From: an uncultured Eubacterium sp.
GTDB taxonomy: Bacteria; Bacillota; Clostridia; Lachnospirales; Lachnospiraceae
Reading direction: 5' to 3'
DNA: 61,099 nucleotides
Assembly: GCA_947089855.1 (NCBI GenBank)
Contig: CAMUML010000023.1
Location: 1 to 61,099, forward strand
Shown piece after piece: positions 43,832-52,808 of this stretch; positions within the stretch are counted from its first letter, which is position 1; each line of letters starts with the position of its first letter. The position numbers were made by a program, and so were the translations under genes. Under the pieces are notes generated by a model, which saw nothing but the letters and a program-made list of their open reading frames with translations, did not search any database and had not been told where the DNA came from.

Positions 43832-45208
43832 ATGGGGAAAATAGTTGATTTTCTTTTCGTATATGAAGTAAAAAACAGGGAAGTTGAAAATATTTGCCTA
43901 GTTGCAAATCAACTTAGAAAAGAAGGGTATACCGTAGAATTTGTAAATACATGGTATACCATTAATCATTATTATAAAAAATATAAGGCTCGTGTCATTA
44001 TTGGTTTTGCAGGTTTTAATAGCAATGTTGTAAACTTTGTTCTGAAACACTGTATTTGTGCAGAAAAATATGTAGATATGCAATGGGAACAGCTCTTAGG
44101 TGATGTAGATATAAGTGATATAACGAAATTTCAGGGGAAAGCAAGAAATGTTGTGCATATTTCGTGGGGAAAAGATAATTATAACCGTTTAACAAACTAT
44201 TATGGGTTGGATAAAGAAAAATGCCTGTTATGCGGGCATCTCACAATGGATTTCTATCGTCCTCAGCTGCGTGGGTATTATTTATCAAGGGAAGAACTAT
44301 TGAAGCAATACCATATACCAGAAAATAAAAAAATCATACTTTATATTTCCAGTGGCAATTCCTTAATTAACCAGCCAGAAAAACAACTGCAAAATATCCG
44401 GGATATTATGAAATGTACCGATGGGCAGCTGAATGAATTGATCTGTCAGCTGATAAAAACGGAGCAGACCATTGAAGATTGGATTGTAAAGTTTTTGAAG
44501 GCGCATAAAGAATACTGTTTAGTATACAGGCCGCATGAAGGGGACCGGATATATAAGAAATTCAGGCAGTTAGAAAAGCAAATGGATTCCCTTTATATTA
44601 TTGGCGGACGTTCTATAAAGCAGTGGATATTGTGTTCAGATATTTGCTTTACAACATTAAGTACTGCTATTAGCGAAGTGTTTTTCGCAGGGAAACAATG
44701 TGGTATTTTACGGCCGTTTCCAATTCCACAGTTTGCAGATTTAGAGTTATTTCATGGTGCGCAGACCATCACTACATACAGTGGGTTTGAGAAGGCCGCA
44801 AGGAAAGGGTTGGATCAATTTCCAATTCGTGAAGAAAAAATCCGTAGTTACTATTATGTGTCAGAAAAGCAGGCATGTTATCAGAGGATTTCCAAACATC
44901 TTATCAGGATATTAAAAGACAGTAATTTTAATATGCCATCCGGATATAATTTGAACGCAAATTACTGGCGGAGGCTGCAATGGATATTAAGTACTACGCA
45001 TATCTATAAACGGTATATTATGCGGTGTTTAAATTCAGATAGCAGCCGTAAAAATGTTATAAAAATAAAAGGGAAATATGATAAGGATTATTTAAAGTTT
45101 ATCAAAGAAGAACAAAGGGCCAATTATATGACAAAACAGCAGTTGTATGCAATGATGGACCATATTGACCATACCATATGTAAAAATAGGGATTTATTGC
45201 CTGGTTGA
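43832..45208 (+). CDS. Putative surface-carbohydrate glycosyltransferase
   Basis: A 458-residue protein with a GT-B-like pattern: CLVYRPHEGDRIYKKF and SDICFTTLSTAISEVFFAGKQ near residues 230-290 recall CDP-glycerol-transferase and sialic/Kdo-type transferases that use CMP or CDP donors. From here onward base composition is clearly more AT-rich than in the preceding trio, marking a junction. As the transferase closest to the legionaminic pathway it is a candidate to transfer the nonulosonic acid, but no known Maf, PseE or sialyltransferase family was recognised. Confidence 0.55.
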   Translation: MGKIVDFLFVYEVKNREVENICLVANQLRKEGYTVEFVNTWYTINHYYKKYKARVIIGFAGFNSNVVNFVLKHCICAEKYVDMQWEQLLGDVDISDITKFQGKARNVVHISWGKDNYNRLTNYYGLDKEKCLLCGHLTMDFYRPQLRGYYLSREELLKQYHIPENKKIILYISSGNSLINQPEKQLQNIRDIMKCTDGQLNELICQLIKTEQTIEDWIVKFLKAHKEYCLVYRPHEGDRIYKKFRQLEKQMDSLYIIGGRSIKQWILCSDICFTTLSTAISEVFFAGKQCGILRPFPIPQFADLELFHGAQTITTYSGFEKAARKGLDQFPIREEKIRSYYYVSEKQACYQRISKHLIRILKDSNFNMPSGYNLNANYWRRLQWILSTTHIYKRYIMRCLNSDSSRKNVIKIKGKYDKDYLKFIKEEQRANYMTKQQLYAMMDHIDHTICKNRDLLPG

Positions 45209-45237
45209 AGCGTAAAAAGAAAGGCGGTAGTTGTAAA

Positions 45238-46410
45238 ATGGACAAGTTCATTCCGCTATCTGTACCAAATTTTGCAGGAAATGAGTTGGCATATGTATCG
45301 GAAGCAATCAGGTCTGAGTGGGTTTCAACAAGTGGGGTGTATGTGGATCAATTTGAAAAAAAAGTTGCAGGTTATGTAGGGGCGTCGGGAGCGGTTGCCT
45401 GCCAAAATGGGACATCCGGGCTGCATATTGCATTGATGGTCAGTGACGTTACCAAAGGCCAGGCAGTCATTGTACCGGCACTAACGTTTATCGCAGCCGT
45501 TAATCCAGTCCGCTACCTTGGGGCAGAACCCATTTTTATGGATTGTGATGATTCCCTTTGTATGGATCCAGTAAAGTTAAAAGAATTTTGTGTGAAAGAA
45601 TGCAGTTTTCAAAATGGAGAGCTGGTACATGTAAAATCTAAGAAAGCCATCCGATGCCTTGTAGTGGTACATGTATTTGGGAATATGGCGGATATGGAAA
45701 AATTAATGGCAATTGCTTCCGAATACCATTTGAATGTAGTTGAGGATGCCACAGAAGCACTTGGTACGCATTATACTTCCGGGATCTATGCAGGCAGATA
45801 TGCAGGGGCGATTGGGAATATTGGTGTATATTCTTTTAATGGCAATAAAATTATAACATCTGGAGGGGGCGGGGCAATTGTTTCTAACAATGAAATATTT
45901 CTAAAACAGGCAAAGCATCTTACAACCCAGGCAAAAAGTGATGAACTTTATTATACGCATGATGAGGTAGGGTATAATTACCGTATGACGAACTTACAGG
46001 CGGCATTGGGTTTGGCGCAATTGGAAGAGCTTGAACAATTTATAAAAATAAAAAAGATACATTTTGAACAATACCAGGCTAAAATTTCCCATATGCAGGG
46101 GTTAAGTTTACTTCAGGTACGGGATGGTATCCGGGCAAATTATTGGTTTTATGCTCTGTATTGCAGCGAGCGGTTTGGAAAGGCAAGGGATGAGGTTATT
46201 GGGTATTTAAATAAACATAAAATACAGTCCCGCCCAATATGGGGGCTGATCCATGAACAAAAGCCATATAGCGGCTGTACTGCCTATAAAATTGAAAAGG
46301 CGGTTCATTATTGGAGGCATGTGGTAAACATTCCATGCAGTACTAAATTAACGGAAAATGAAATAGATGCTGTCGTCCAGGCATTGTTGGAATTGCAACA
46401 GGGCGGTTAA
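45238..46410 (+). CDS. legC: LegC-family sugar 4-aminotransferase
   Basis: A 390-residue PLP-dependent DegT-family aminotransferase opening IPLSVPNFAGNELAYVSEAI and EWVSTSGVYVDQFE, wording typical of LegC. VVEDATEALGTHY and SFNGNKIITSGGGGAI contain the PLP Asp and Lys. It aminates the LegB 4-keto product to the 4-amino sugar for legionaminic acid. ATG 45238 follows AAAGGCGG; the previous gene ends 29 bases earlier. LegB follows directly. Confidence 0.9.
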   Translation: MDKFIPLSVPNFAGNELAYVSEAIRSEWVSTSGVYVDQFEKKVAGYVGASGAVACQNGTSGLHIALMVSDVTKGQAVIVPALTFIAAVNPVRYLGAEPIFMDCDDSLCMDPVKLKEFCVKECSFQNGELVHVKSKKAIRCLVVVHVFGNMADMEKLMAIASEYHLNVVEDATEALGTHYTSGIYAGRYAGAIGNIGVYSFNGNKIITSGGGGAIVSNNEIFLKQAKHLTTQAKSDELYYTHDEVGYNYRMTNLQAALGLAQLEELEQFIKIKKIHFEQYQAKISHMQGLSLLQVRDGIRANYWFYALYCSERFGKARDEVIGYLNKHKIQSRPIWGLIHEQKPYSGCTAYKIEKAVHYWRHVVNIPCSTKLTENEIDAVVQALLELQQGG

Positions 46411-46436
46411 GCCAAAAAGCAGATATAAGGAGAAAA

Positions 46437-47414
46437 ATGAAAATACTAGTAACAGGGGCAGACGGGTTTATTGGCAGCCATTTAACAGAAGAACTGGTAA
46501 AGTCTGGTTATGAAGTAAGGGCTTTTACTTTCTATAACTCCTTTAATACCTGGGGGTGGCTGGATACTTTGCCAAGGCCCATTATGGAAAACGTAGATGT
46601 ATTTCAAGGGGATATAAGGGATCCCTACGGAGTAGAACAAGCAGTCAAAGGTATGGATGCGGTTTTTCATCTTGCTGCATTGATTGCGATTCCATTTAGC
46701 TACTATTCTCCAGATACTTATATAGAAACAAATATAAAAGGTACGTTACATGTTTTGCAGGCAGCAAGAAAATATTCTGTGTCCAGAATCCTGATTACTT
46801 CGACATCGGAAGTATATGGGACGGCACAGTATGTACCGATTGATGAACATCATCCATATCAGGGGCAGTCGCCTTATTCGGCTACGAAAATAGGGGCAGA
46901 TCGGCTGGCAGAATCTTTTTACCGTTCGTTCCAACTTCCGGTAACCATTGTAAGGCCATTTAATACCTATGGGCCAAGGCAGTCTGCGAGGGCAGTTATA
47001 CCAACGGTTATTACACAATTGCTGTCTGGCAAAGAGGAAATTAAGCTTGGCGCAGTAACTCCGACAAGGGATTTTAACTATGTTAAAGATACGGTAAAAG
47101 GGTATATTGAGATTTATAAATCCAGCCTGACGATTGGTGAAGAGGTCAACATTGCAACGCAAAAAGAAATATCTATTGGTGATTTGGCTGAAGAATTAAT
47201 CCGTCAGATAAATCCGAATGCACGGATTGTTTGTGATAAACAGCGGCTGCGCCCAGATAAAAGTGAGGTAAATCGTTTATTGGGCTGTAATGAAAAGATT
47301 ACCCGGTTAACAGGCTGGAGGCCGCAGTACACACTCGGACAAGGGCTAAAGGAAACGATACACTTTTTAAAAGATCATTTGGATCAATATAAAACAGAGA
47401 TATATAATATCTAG
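46437..47414 (+). CDS. legB: LegB-type NAD-dependent 4,6-dehydratase
   Basis: A 325-residue extended SDR. VTGADGFIGSHLTEELVKSG and AFTFYNSFNTWGWLDTLP are signature LegB wording; YSATKIGADRLAESFY gives YxxxK, and TSTSEVYGTAQYVP is the catalytic Thr/Ser-Glu region. It dehydrates an NDP-GlcNAc (GDP-GlcNAc in the Campylobacter pathway) to the 4-keto-6-deoxy intermediate. Confidence 0.93.
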   Translation: MKILVTGADGFIGSHLTEELVKSGYEVRAFTFYNSFNTWGWLDTLPRPIMENVDVFQGDIRDPYGVEQAVKGMDAVFHLAALIAIPFSYYSPDTYIETNIKGTLHVLQAARKYSVSRILITSTSEVYGTAQYVPIDEHHPYQGQSPYSATKIGADRLAESFYRSFQLPVTIVRPFNTYGPRQSARAVIPTVITQLLSGKEEIKLGAVTPTRDFNYVKDTVKGYIEIYKSSLTIGEEVNIATQKEISIGDLAEELIRQINPNARIVCDKQRLRPDKSEVNRLLGCNEKITRLTGWRPQYTLGQGLKETIHFLKDHLDQYKTEIYNI

Positions 47415-47431
47415 TTTTTAAGGGCATATGT

Positions 47432-48511
47432 ATGAATCAACCACAGATGAATAAATTTCTTGCAGGGGAATCTATGACTATGGTAGAGGCCATGCAGAAA
47501 ATTGACCAAAATGCAAAAGGTATCCTATTTATAGTTTCACAAAATAATCAATTATTGGGAACCGTAACGGATGGGGATATTCGTCGGGCTATTATCCGGA
47601 CGGGAAATTTGAAATTAAAAATTTTAGATATTATGAACCGCAGCCCAAAAGCGGTATTGCCTAGCGAAAACTTAAAGCCGAAGGAGCTTTTCAAAGAATA
47701 TGGCGTCCATGCGGTTGCGGTTGTGGATGTATCTGGAACGTTAGTAAATATTGTTTTTGATCAAGATAATGGTGAAGAAATACTAACAGGCAGCCAGGGT
47801 GGCCTGGATGGTGTCCCGGTTGTTATTATGGCTGGTGGACAGGGGACAAGGTTGTACCCATTTACAAAAATATTGCCAAAGCCGTTAATACCAATTGGGG
47901 ATGTGCCTATGATAGACCGGATTATTGATAAATTTTATAGGTATGGGGCCAGCCAGTTTTTTGTCAGCGTTAATTATAAGAAAAATATGATCAAATCTTA
48001 TCTGGCAGAGAAAGCTCATTTAGCTATTCAATATATCGAAGAAGAAAAACCGCTAGGTACAGCAGGCAGTTTACGGATTGCTATGGATGATTTGAAAAAA
48101 GCATTTTTTGTAACGAACTGTGATATTTTGATTCAGGAAGATTATAGCAAAATATATCAATATCATGTAAAAGAAAAAAACCTGCTTACGGTTATTTCAG
48201 CGTTAAAAAACATAGAAATCCCTTATGGAGTGATACAGGCGAAAGAGAATGGAAATGTATTTGCTCTGGAAGAAAAACCAAAATTATCTTATTTGATCAA
48301 TACAGGTATGTATGTACTGGATCCAGAATGCCTCCAATGGATCCCGAAAGATAAATTTTTCCATATGACACAGCTGATAAATATGATTTTGCAAAATCAG
48401 GGGAAAATAGGAATGTATCCAATTAGTGGGCATTCATTTTTAGATATGGGCGAATGGGAGCAATTGCAGCGTATGGAACAAAAATTAAAGCAAAGTACAG
48501 ATGAAAAATAA
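47432..48511 (+). CDS. CBS-domain sugar-phosphate nucleotidyltransferase, PtmE-like
   Basis: A 359-residue fusion of two CBS domains (residues ~1-120; GTVTDGDIRRAIIR) with a nucleotidyltransferase (VVIMAGGQGTRLYPFTKILP, FFVTNCDILI). This is the arrangement of PtmE, which makes GDP-glucosamine for legionaminic acid in Campylobacter. The CBS pair may bind an adenine nucleotide and regulate entry into the pathway. GDP as the product nucleotide is inferred from the family. Confidence 0.83.
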   Translation: MNQPQMNKFLAGESMTMVEAMQKIDQNAKGILFIVSQNNQLLGTVTDGDIRRAIIRTGNLKLKILDIMNRSPKAVLPSENLKPKELFKEYGVHAVAVVDVSGTLVNIVFDQDNGEEILTGSQGGLDGVPVVIMAGGQGTRLYPFTKILPKPLIPIGDVPMIDRIIDKFYRYGASQFFVSVNYKKNMIKSYLAEKAHLAIQYIEEEKPLGTAGSLRIAMDDLKKAFFVTNCDILIQEDYSKIYQYHVKEKNLLTVISALKNIEIPYGVIQAKENGNVFALEEKPKLSYLINTGMYVLDPECLQWIPKDKFFHMTQLINMILQNQGKIGMYPISGHSFLDMGEWEQLQRMEQKLKQSTDEK

Positions 48512-48575
48512 GAAAGTAAGTGCAGTATATTTCGGATGCTGTAATAAAAGCTTTATGTTTTAGGGGAGATTATCA

Positions 48576-49490
48576 ATGGACCATAAATTAAGGATTGGAT
48601 ATTTTGCAGATGGGCTGTGGGCGCATAAAGCATTTGATAAGATGGCCAGGGACGATTCGCTTGAAATCGTTTTTATATGTGTAAGGTACCATAACCAGGA
48701 TACCAAGTTTATAGAGTATGGGCAAAGGTATGGGATACCTGTAGTTAGGCATAAAAATATTAATTCGCAGGAATTTTATGATGAGGTTTATCCGTACCGG
48801 GCCGATCTGTTTGTATCTATGTCTTTTGACCAGATCTTTCAAAAAAATATCATGGATATGCCGCCATTAAAAACAATCAATTGCCATGCTGGAAAACTGC
48901 CTTTTTATAGGGGGAGGAATATTTTAAACTGGGCGCTGATCAATGACGAGAAAGAGTTTGGCATTACCGTCCATTATATGGATGAAGGGATTGATACAGG
49001 GGATATTATCCTTCAAAAGACCTATCCCATTTCAGATAATGATACCTATCAAACATTGTTGCAACAGGCGTATAGCGGCTGCGCAGATTTATTATATCAA
49101 GCGGTGAAGCTGATCCAGGAAGGGAAAGCCAGGACGGTTCGGCAGGCAGATATAAATCCGGCCGGTTTTTATTGTGGGATCCGTAAAGAAGGCGATGAAC
49201 GGCTGGATTGGAACCAGACAAGCAGGGATATTTTTAATTTTGTGAGGGCTATTACATCCCCAGGGCCCATTGCAAGGTCTTTTATCGGGGATCATGAGAT
49301 GAAAATCAAAAAAGTCTGTATGGTAGAAGGGGTCCCGGACTATAAAGGGATTCCAGGGCAGGTTTTAGGAAAGACAAAGAAAGGGTTTCTCGTTAAGACA
49401 CAGGATACGGTTGTAGAAGTGGTTGATTATGAGTATCATGGCTGCGTCAGGGTAGGGGACAGGTTTGAAAATCTGGGTGGCATTCATTGA
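48576..49490 (+). CDS. Formyltransferase-family protein (sugar N-formyltransferase candidate)
   Basis: A 304-residue protein of the methionyl-tRNA/GART formyltransferase fold. INCHAGKLPFYRGRNILNWA and FGITVHYMDEGIDTGDII show the Asn-His-Asp catalytic set. With no tRNA-specific context and lying between sugar genes, it more likely transfers a formyl group from 10-formyl-tetrahydrofolate to an amino sugar, giving an N-formyl nonulosonic acid or precursor. The stop overlaps the next start (TTGA). Confidence 0.78.
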   Translation: MDHKLRIGYFADGLWAHKAFDKMARDDSLEIVFICVRYHNQDTKFIEYGQRYGIPVVRHKNINSQEFYDEVYPYRADLFVSMSFDQIFQKNIMDMPPLKTINCHAGKLPFYRGRNILNWALINDEKEFGITVHYMDEGIDTGDIILQKTYPISDNDTYQTLLQQAYSGCADLLYQAVKLIQEGKARTVRQADINPAGFYCGIRKEGDERLDWNQTSRDIFNFVRAITSPGPIARSFIGDHEMKIKKVCMVEGVPDYKGIPGQVLGKTKKGFLVKTQDTVVEVVDYEYHGCVRVGDRFENLGGIH

Positions 49491-50503
49491 AAGGGATTTA
49501 TATCATAGCAGAAGCTGGAGTGAACCACAATGGAAATATAGAAATCGCAAAGGCATTGGTGGATGCTGCGGCGCAAGCCGGGGCGGATGCAATAAAATTT
49601 CAGACCTTTCAAGCGGGGAAACTGGTATGTAAAAATGCAGAAAAAGCTGCCTATCAAAAAAAGGCGACCAATGCGTCTGAAACGCAATATGAAATGTTAA
49701 AAAAATTAGAACTATCGCAGCAGATGCATGTAGATTTAATGGTATACTGCAGGCACAAAAGGATACAATTCCTTTCTACGCCATTTGATATAGAGAGTAT
49801 ACAGATGCTTGTGGATTTAAATATCCCAATTATAAAAATACCATCTGGTGAAGTTACCAATTACCCATATTTGAAAATGGCAGGGCGGACAGGGAAGCAT
49901 ATTATTTTGTCTACCGGGATGAGCAGTATGGATGAAGTACGACATGCATTGGCGATTTTAAAAGAATACGGAGCTGGAAGCATGGTAGCCCTTCACTGCA
50001 ATTCCCAGTATCCGACGCCAATGGAAGATGTAAATTTAAGGGCAATGCTTTCCATGAGGGAGAAATTAAATATAGCAACCGGATATTCAGACCATACCGA
50101 AGGGATTGAAGTTCCGATTGCAGCCGCTGCATTGGGGGCTTGCGTCATTGAAAAGCACATTACCTTAGACCGTAATATGGAAGGGCCAGACCAAAATGCA
50201 AGTATTGAACCCCAGGAACTAAAGCAGATGGTAAGGTGTATAAGGAATATAGAAAAAGCTTTGGGTACAGTAGAAAAGAAAGTAAGCCCGTCAGAAGAAT
50301 CCAATATACTGGTTGTTAGAAAAAGTATTGTAGCAGCCAAAAAGATACGGAAAGGGGAACTTTTTTCAGAGGAGAACCTTACGGTAAAACGGCCAGGGAC
50401 TGGAATATCCCCGATGAAATGGGAAAAGGTAATTGGAAAATATGCAGAAAAAGATTATGAACCAGATGAAATGATTCAAAGCAGGCCAGTTTTGGGGGAT
50501 TAG
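49487..50503 (+). CDS. legI: NeuB/LegI-type nonulosonic acid synthase
   Basis: A 338-residue synthase condensing phosphoenolpyruvate with a 6-carbon N-acyl amino sugar. IIAEAGVNHNGNIEIAKALV, DAIKFQTFQAGKL, KIPSGEVTNYPYL and GYSDHTEGIEVPIAAAALGA are NeuB motifs; a SAF (antifreeze-like) domain occupies residues ~275-335 (RKSIVAAKKIRKGELF). The TTG start at 49487 overlaps the previous stop. LegI is preferred over NeuB or PseI because of the LegB/LegC/NeuC-like neighbours. Confidence 0.9.
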   Translation: MKGIYIIAEAGVNHNGNIEIAKALVDAAAQAGADAIKFQTFQAGKLVCKNAEKAAYQKKATNASETQYEMLKKLELSQQMHVDLMVYCRHKRIQFLSTPFDIESIQMLVDLNIPIIKIPSGEVTNYPYLKMAGRTGKHIILSTGMSSMDEVRHALAILKEYGAGSMVALHCNSQYPTPMEDVNLRAMLSMREKLNIATGYSDHTEGIEVPIAAAALGACVIEKHITLDRNMEGPDQNASIEPQELKQMVRCIRNIEKALGTVEKKVSPSEESNILVVRKSIVAAKKIRKGELFSEENLTVKRPGTGISPMKWEKVIGKYAEKDYEPDEMIQSRPVLGD

Positions 50504-50511
50504 GGGTAGCT

Positions 50512-51678
50512 ATGAAAAAAATATGCATAGTAACCGGTTCGAGGGCGGAATATTACCTATTGCTGCCTCTGATGAAAGAAATACAAAAAGATAATGAATT
50601 AGATTTATTGCTTGCCGTAACTGGCTCCCACCTCAGTGAAAGATATGGGAATACTTACCAGGATATAGAAAAAGATGGTTTTAAAATAAATAGGAAAGTA
50701 CCCATCCTGCAAGATTCCGATGAACCGGATGATATTTGTATAGCGATGGGCAGGGCGATCGTAGGGTTCAGTAAATATTTTCAGGAATGTAAACCAGATA
50801 TGGTTATTTTGTTAGGGGACCGTTATGAAGTATTGTCGGTAGCAATTGCTGCAATGAACCACCAGGTACCCATTGCACATTTACATGGCGGGGAAACTAC
50901 AGAGGGTGCGGTTGATGAATGCATACGCCATGCAGTCAGTAAAATCAGCTATCTGCATTTTACAAGCTGCGAAGCTTATAGAAAGCGGGTAATCCAGCTG
51001 GGTGAAAGTCCGGGCAGGGTATTTAATGTTGGGGCAATTGGGTTGGAAAATATTAGAAATCTGCCAGATATGCCATTGGAAGAATTAGGTGGCAGCCTTC
51101 GCTTTGCGTTAGAAACCCCATTTGCAGTAGTTACGTTCCACCCAGTTACACTTGAAAAAAATACGGCTGGCGAAGAATTTCAACAGCTCCTACATGCCCT
51201 TAACTGTTTCGAACAGCTGAAGGTAATCTTTACAAAATCAAACGCAGATCATGGTGGGCTTTGGATCAACCAGATGATTGATGGGTATGTAGCAGAGCAT
51301 CCAGGCCGTTGTAAAGCGGTATACAGCCTTGGTATGGTACGGTATTTGACAGCACTGAAATTTGCTTCCGTTGTAATAGGAAATTCGTCCAGCGGTATTA
51401 TCGAAACGCCTTCTTTTGGCACACCAACAGTCAATATAGGGGATCGGCAAAGGGGAAGGATCCAGGCTAAAAATATCATAAACTGCAGCCCGGTAAAAAA
51501 TGAAATAGTGGAAGCAATCCGTCAGGCGTTAAGCGATGAATTTCGGGGATATGTAAAAGATACTGTAAATCCATATGGTGATGGCAAGGTGGCTTCCAAA
51601 ATTCTTTTTCAAATCAAAAAATTTTTGCAGCCGGAAAAAATAGACTTAAAAAAAACATTTTATAGCGATGCAGGATAG
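50512..51678 (+). CDS. legG: Hydrolysing UDP/GDP-sugar 2-epimerase, NeuC/LegG-like
   Basis: A 388-residue epimerase that releases the nucleotide and inverts C2. It opens CIVTGSRAEYYLLLPLMKEI and has LLGDRYEVLSVAIAA, IAHLHGGETTEGAVDECIRH and NSSSGIIETPSFGTPTVNIG, which distinguish the hydrolysing NeuC type from the MnaA type at 13569. In the legionaminic route it yields 2,4-diacetamido-2,4,6-trideoxymannose for LegI. Confidence 0.9.
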   Translation: MKKICIVTGSRAEYYLLLPLMKEIQKDNELDLLLAVTGSHLSERYGNTYQDIEKDGFKINRKVPILQDSDEPDDICIAMGRAIVGFSKYFQECKPDMVILLGDRYEVLSVAIAAMNHQVPIAHLHGGETTEGAVDECIRHAVSKISYLHFTSCEAYRKRVIQLGESPGRVFNVGAIGLENIRNLPDMPLEELGGSLRFALETPFAVVTFHPVTLEKNTAGEEFQQLLHALNCFEQLKVIFTKSNADHGGLWINQMIDGYVAEHPGRCKAVYSLGMVRYLTALKFASVVIGNSSSGIIETPSFGTPTVNIGDRQRGRIQAKNIINCSPVKNEIVEAIRQALSDEFRGYVKDTVNPYGDGKVASKILFQIKKFLQPEKIDLKKTFYSDAG

Positions 51679-51724
51679 GCGATGCTTTGGCATTGAAATA
51701 TCATATGGAAAGGAATAGAGGTGT

Positions 51725-52804
51725 ATGCAGTTATCATCATTATTCAAAGATAAAACGCTTATGATTACTGGTGGGACAGGGTCTTTTGGCTCAACCGTTT
51801 TAAAGCATCTATTGGATTCTGACCTTGCTGAAATCCGGATTTTTTCCAGGGATGAAAAAAAGCAGGACGATATGAGGCATTTGCTGCAGGCGCAATATCC
51901 GGCATTTGCAGGGAAAGTGAAGTTTTATATCGGGGATGTGCGTGATATACGTTCCGTGCAGGATGCCATGCAGGGGGTAGATTACCTGTTTCATGCAGCG
52001 GCTTTAAAGCAGGTGCCGTCTTGTGAATTTTTTCCGATGGAAGCGGTGCGGACGAATGTAGATGGGACAGACAACGTGCTGCATGCGGCAGTTGGGGCGG
52101 GTGTCCAAAAAGTGGTATGCCTGTCGACCGACAAAGCGGCCTATCCAATTAATGCAATGGGCATTTCAAAAGCAATGATGGAAAAGGTAATCGGTGCAAA
52201 TGCCAGGGTTGCCGCAGGAAAAACGACAATTTGCTGTACCAGGTATGGAAATGTGATGTGCAGCAGGGGTTCCGTTATTCCGCTCTTTATTGGCCAGATC
52301 CAGTCAGGCAGCCCGATTACGGTTACGAACCCGGATATGACACGGTTTTTGATGAATTTGGACGAAGCAGTTGCTTTGGTAGTGTTTGCGTTTGAACATG
52401 GAAGGCCAGGGGATTTGTTTATCCAAAAATCAGACGCCAGTACGGTCGGGGTATTGGCGAAAGCCGTTCAGCAGCTATTTGGGGATACTGGAATCAAAAC
52501 GATTGGTACCAGGCATGGGGAAAAATTATATGAGACTTTAATGACAAGGGAAGAATGTTTGAAAAGTATTGATATGGGGCAGTATTTCCGTATACCTCCG
52601 GATGGCAGGGATTTAAACTATGATAAATATTTTCTGGAAGGGCAAATACGGGCAATGGAAAAAGAAGGATATACGTCCCATAATACCAAAAGGCTGGATG
52701 TAAAAGCTGCTGTGCAAAAAATTCTGACAACGGATTATGTAAAAAAAGCATTGGGCAGCGGGTCAAAGCAGATGCAGGATTTTAGGGCAGGAATGGAAGG
52801 GTAA
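51725..52804 (+). CDS. capE: CapE-type UDP-GlcNAc 4,6-dehydratase, island II copy
   Basis: A 359-residue paralogue of the protein at 18490: TGGTGSFGSTVLKHLL, STDKAAYPINAMGISKAM (MxxxK) and GRDLNYDKYFLEGQ. The function should be the same inverting dehydration. It has a longer C-terminal tail than the island I copy. CapF follows after four bases. Confidence 0.87.
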   Translation: MQLSSLFKDKTLMITGGTGSFGSTVLKHLLDSDLAEIRIFSRDEKKQDDMRHLLQAQYPAFAGKVKFYIGDVRDIRSVQDAMQGVDYLFHAAALKQVPSCEFFPMEAVRTNVDGTDNVLHAAVGAGVQKVVCLSTDKAAYPINAMGISKAMMEKVIGANARVAAGKTTICCTRYGNVMCSRGSVIPLFIGQIQSGSPITVTNPDMTRFLMNLDEAVALVVFAFEHGRPGDLFIQKSDASTVGVLAKAVQQLFGDTGIKTIGTRHGEKLYETLMTREECLKSIDMGQYFRIPPDGRDLNYDKYFLEGQIRAMEKEGYTSHNTKRLDVKAAVQKILTTDYVKKALGSGSKQMQDFRAGMEG

Positions 52805-52808
52805 AGAC

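Noticed and set aside
48576-49490. Methionyl-tRNA formyltransferase
   Set aside because: The gene lies in a sugar operon away from def or other translation genes, and the C-terminal region is short and unlike the tRNA-binding domain.
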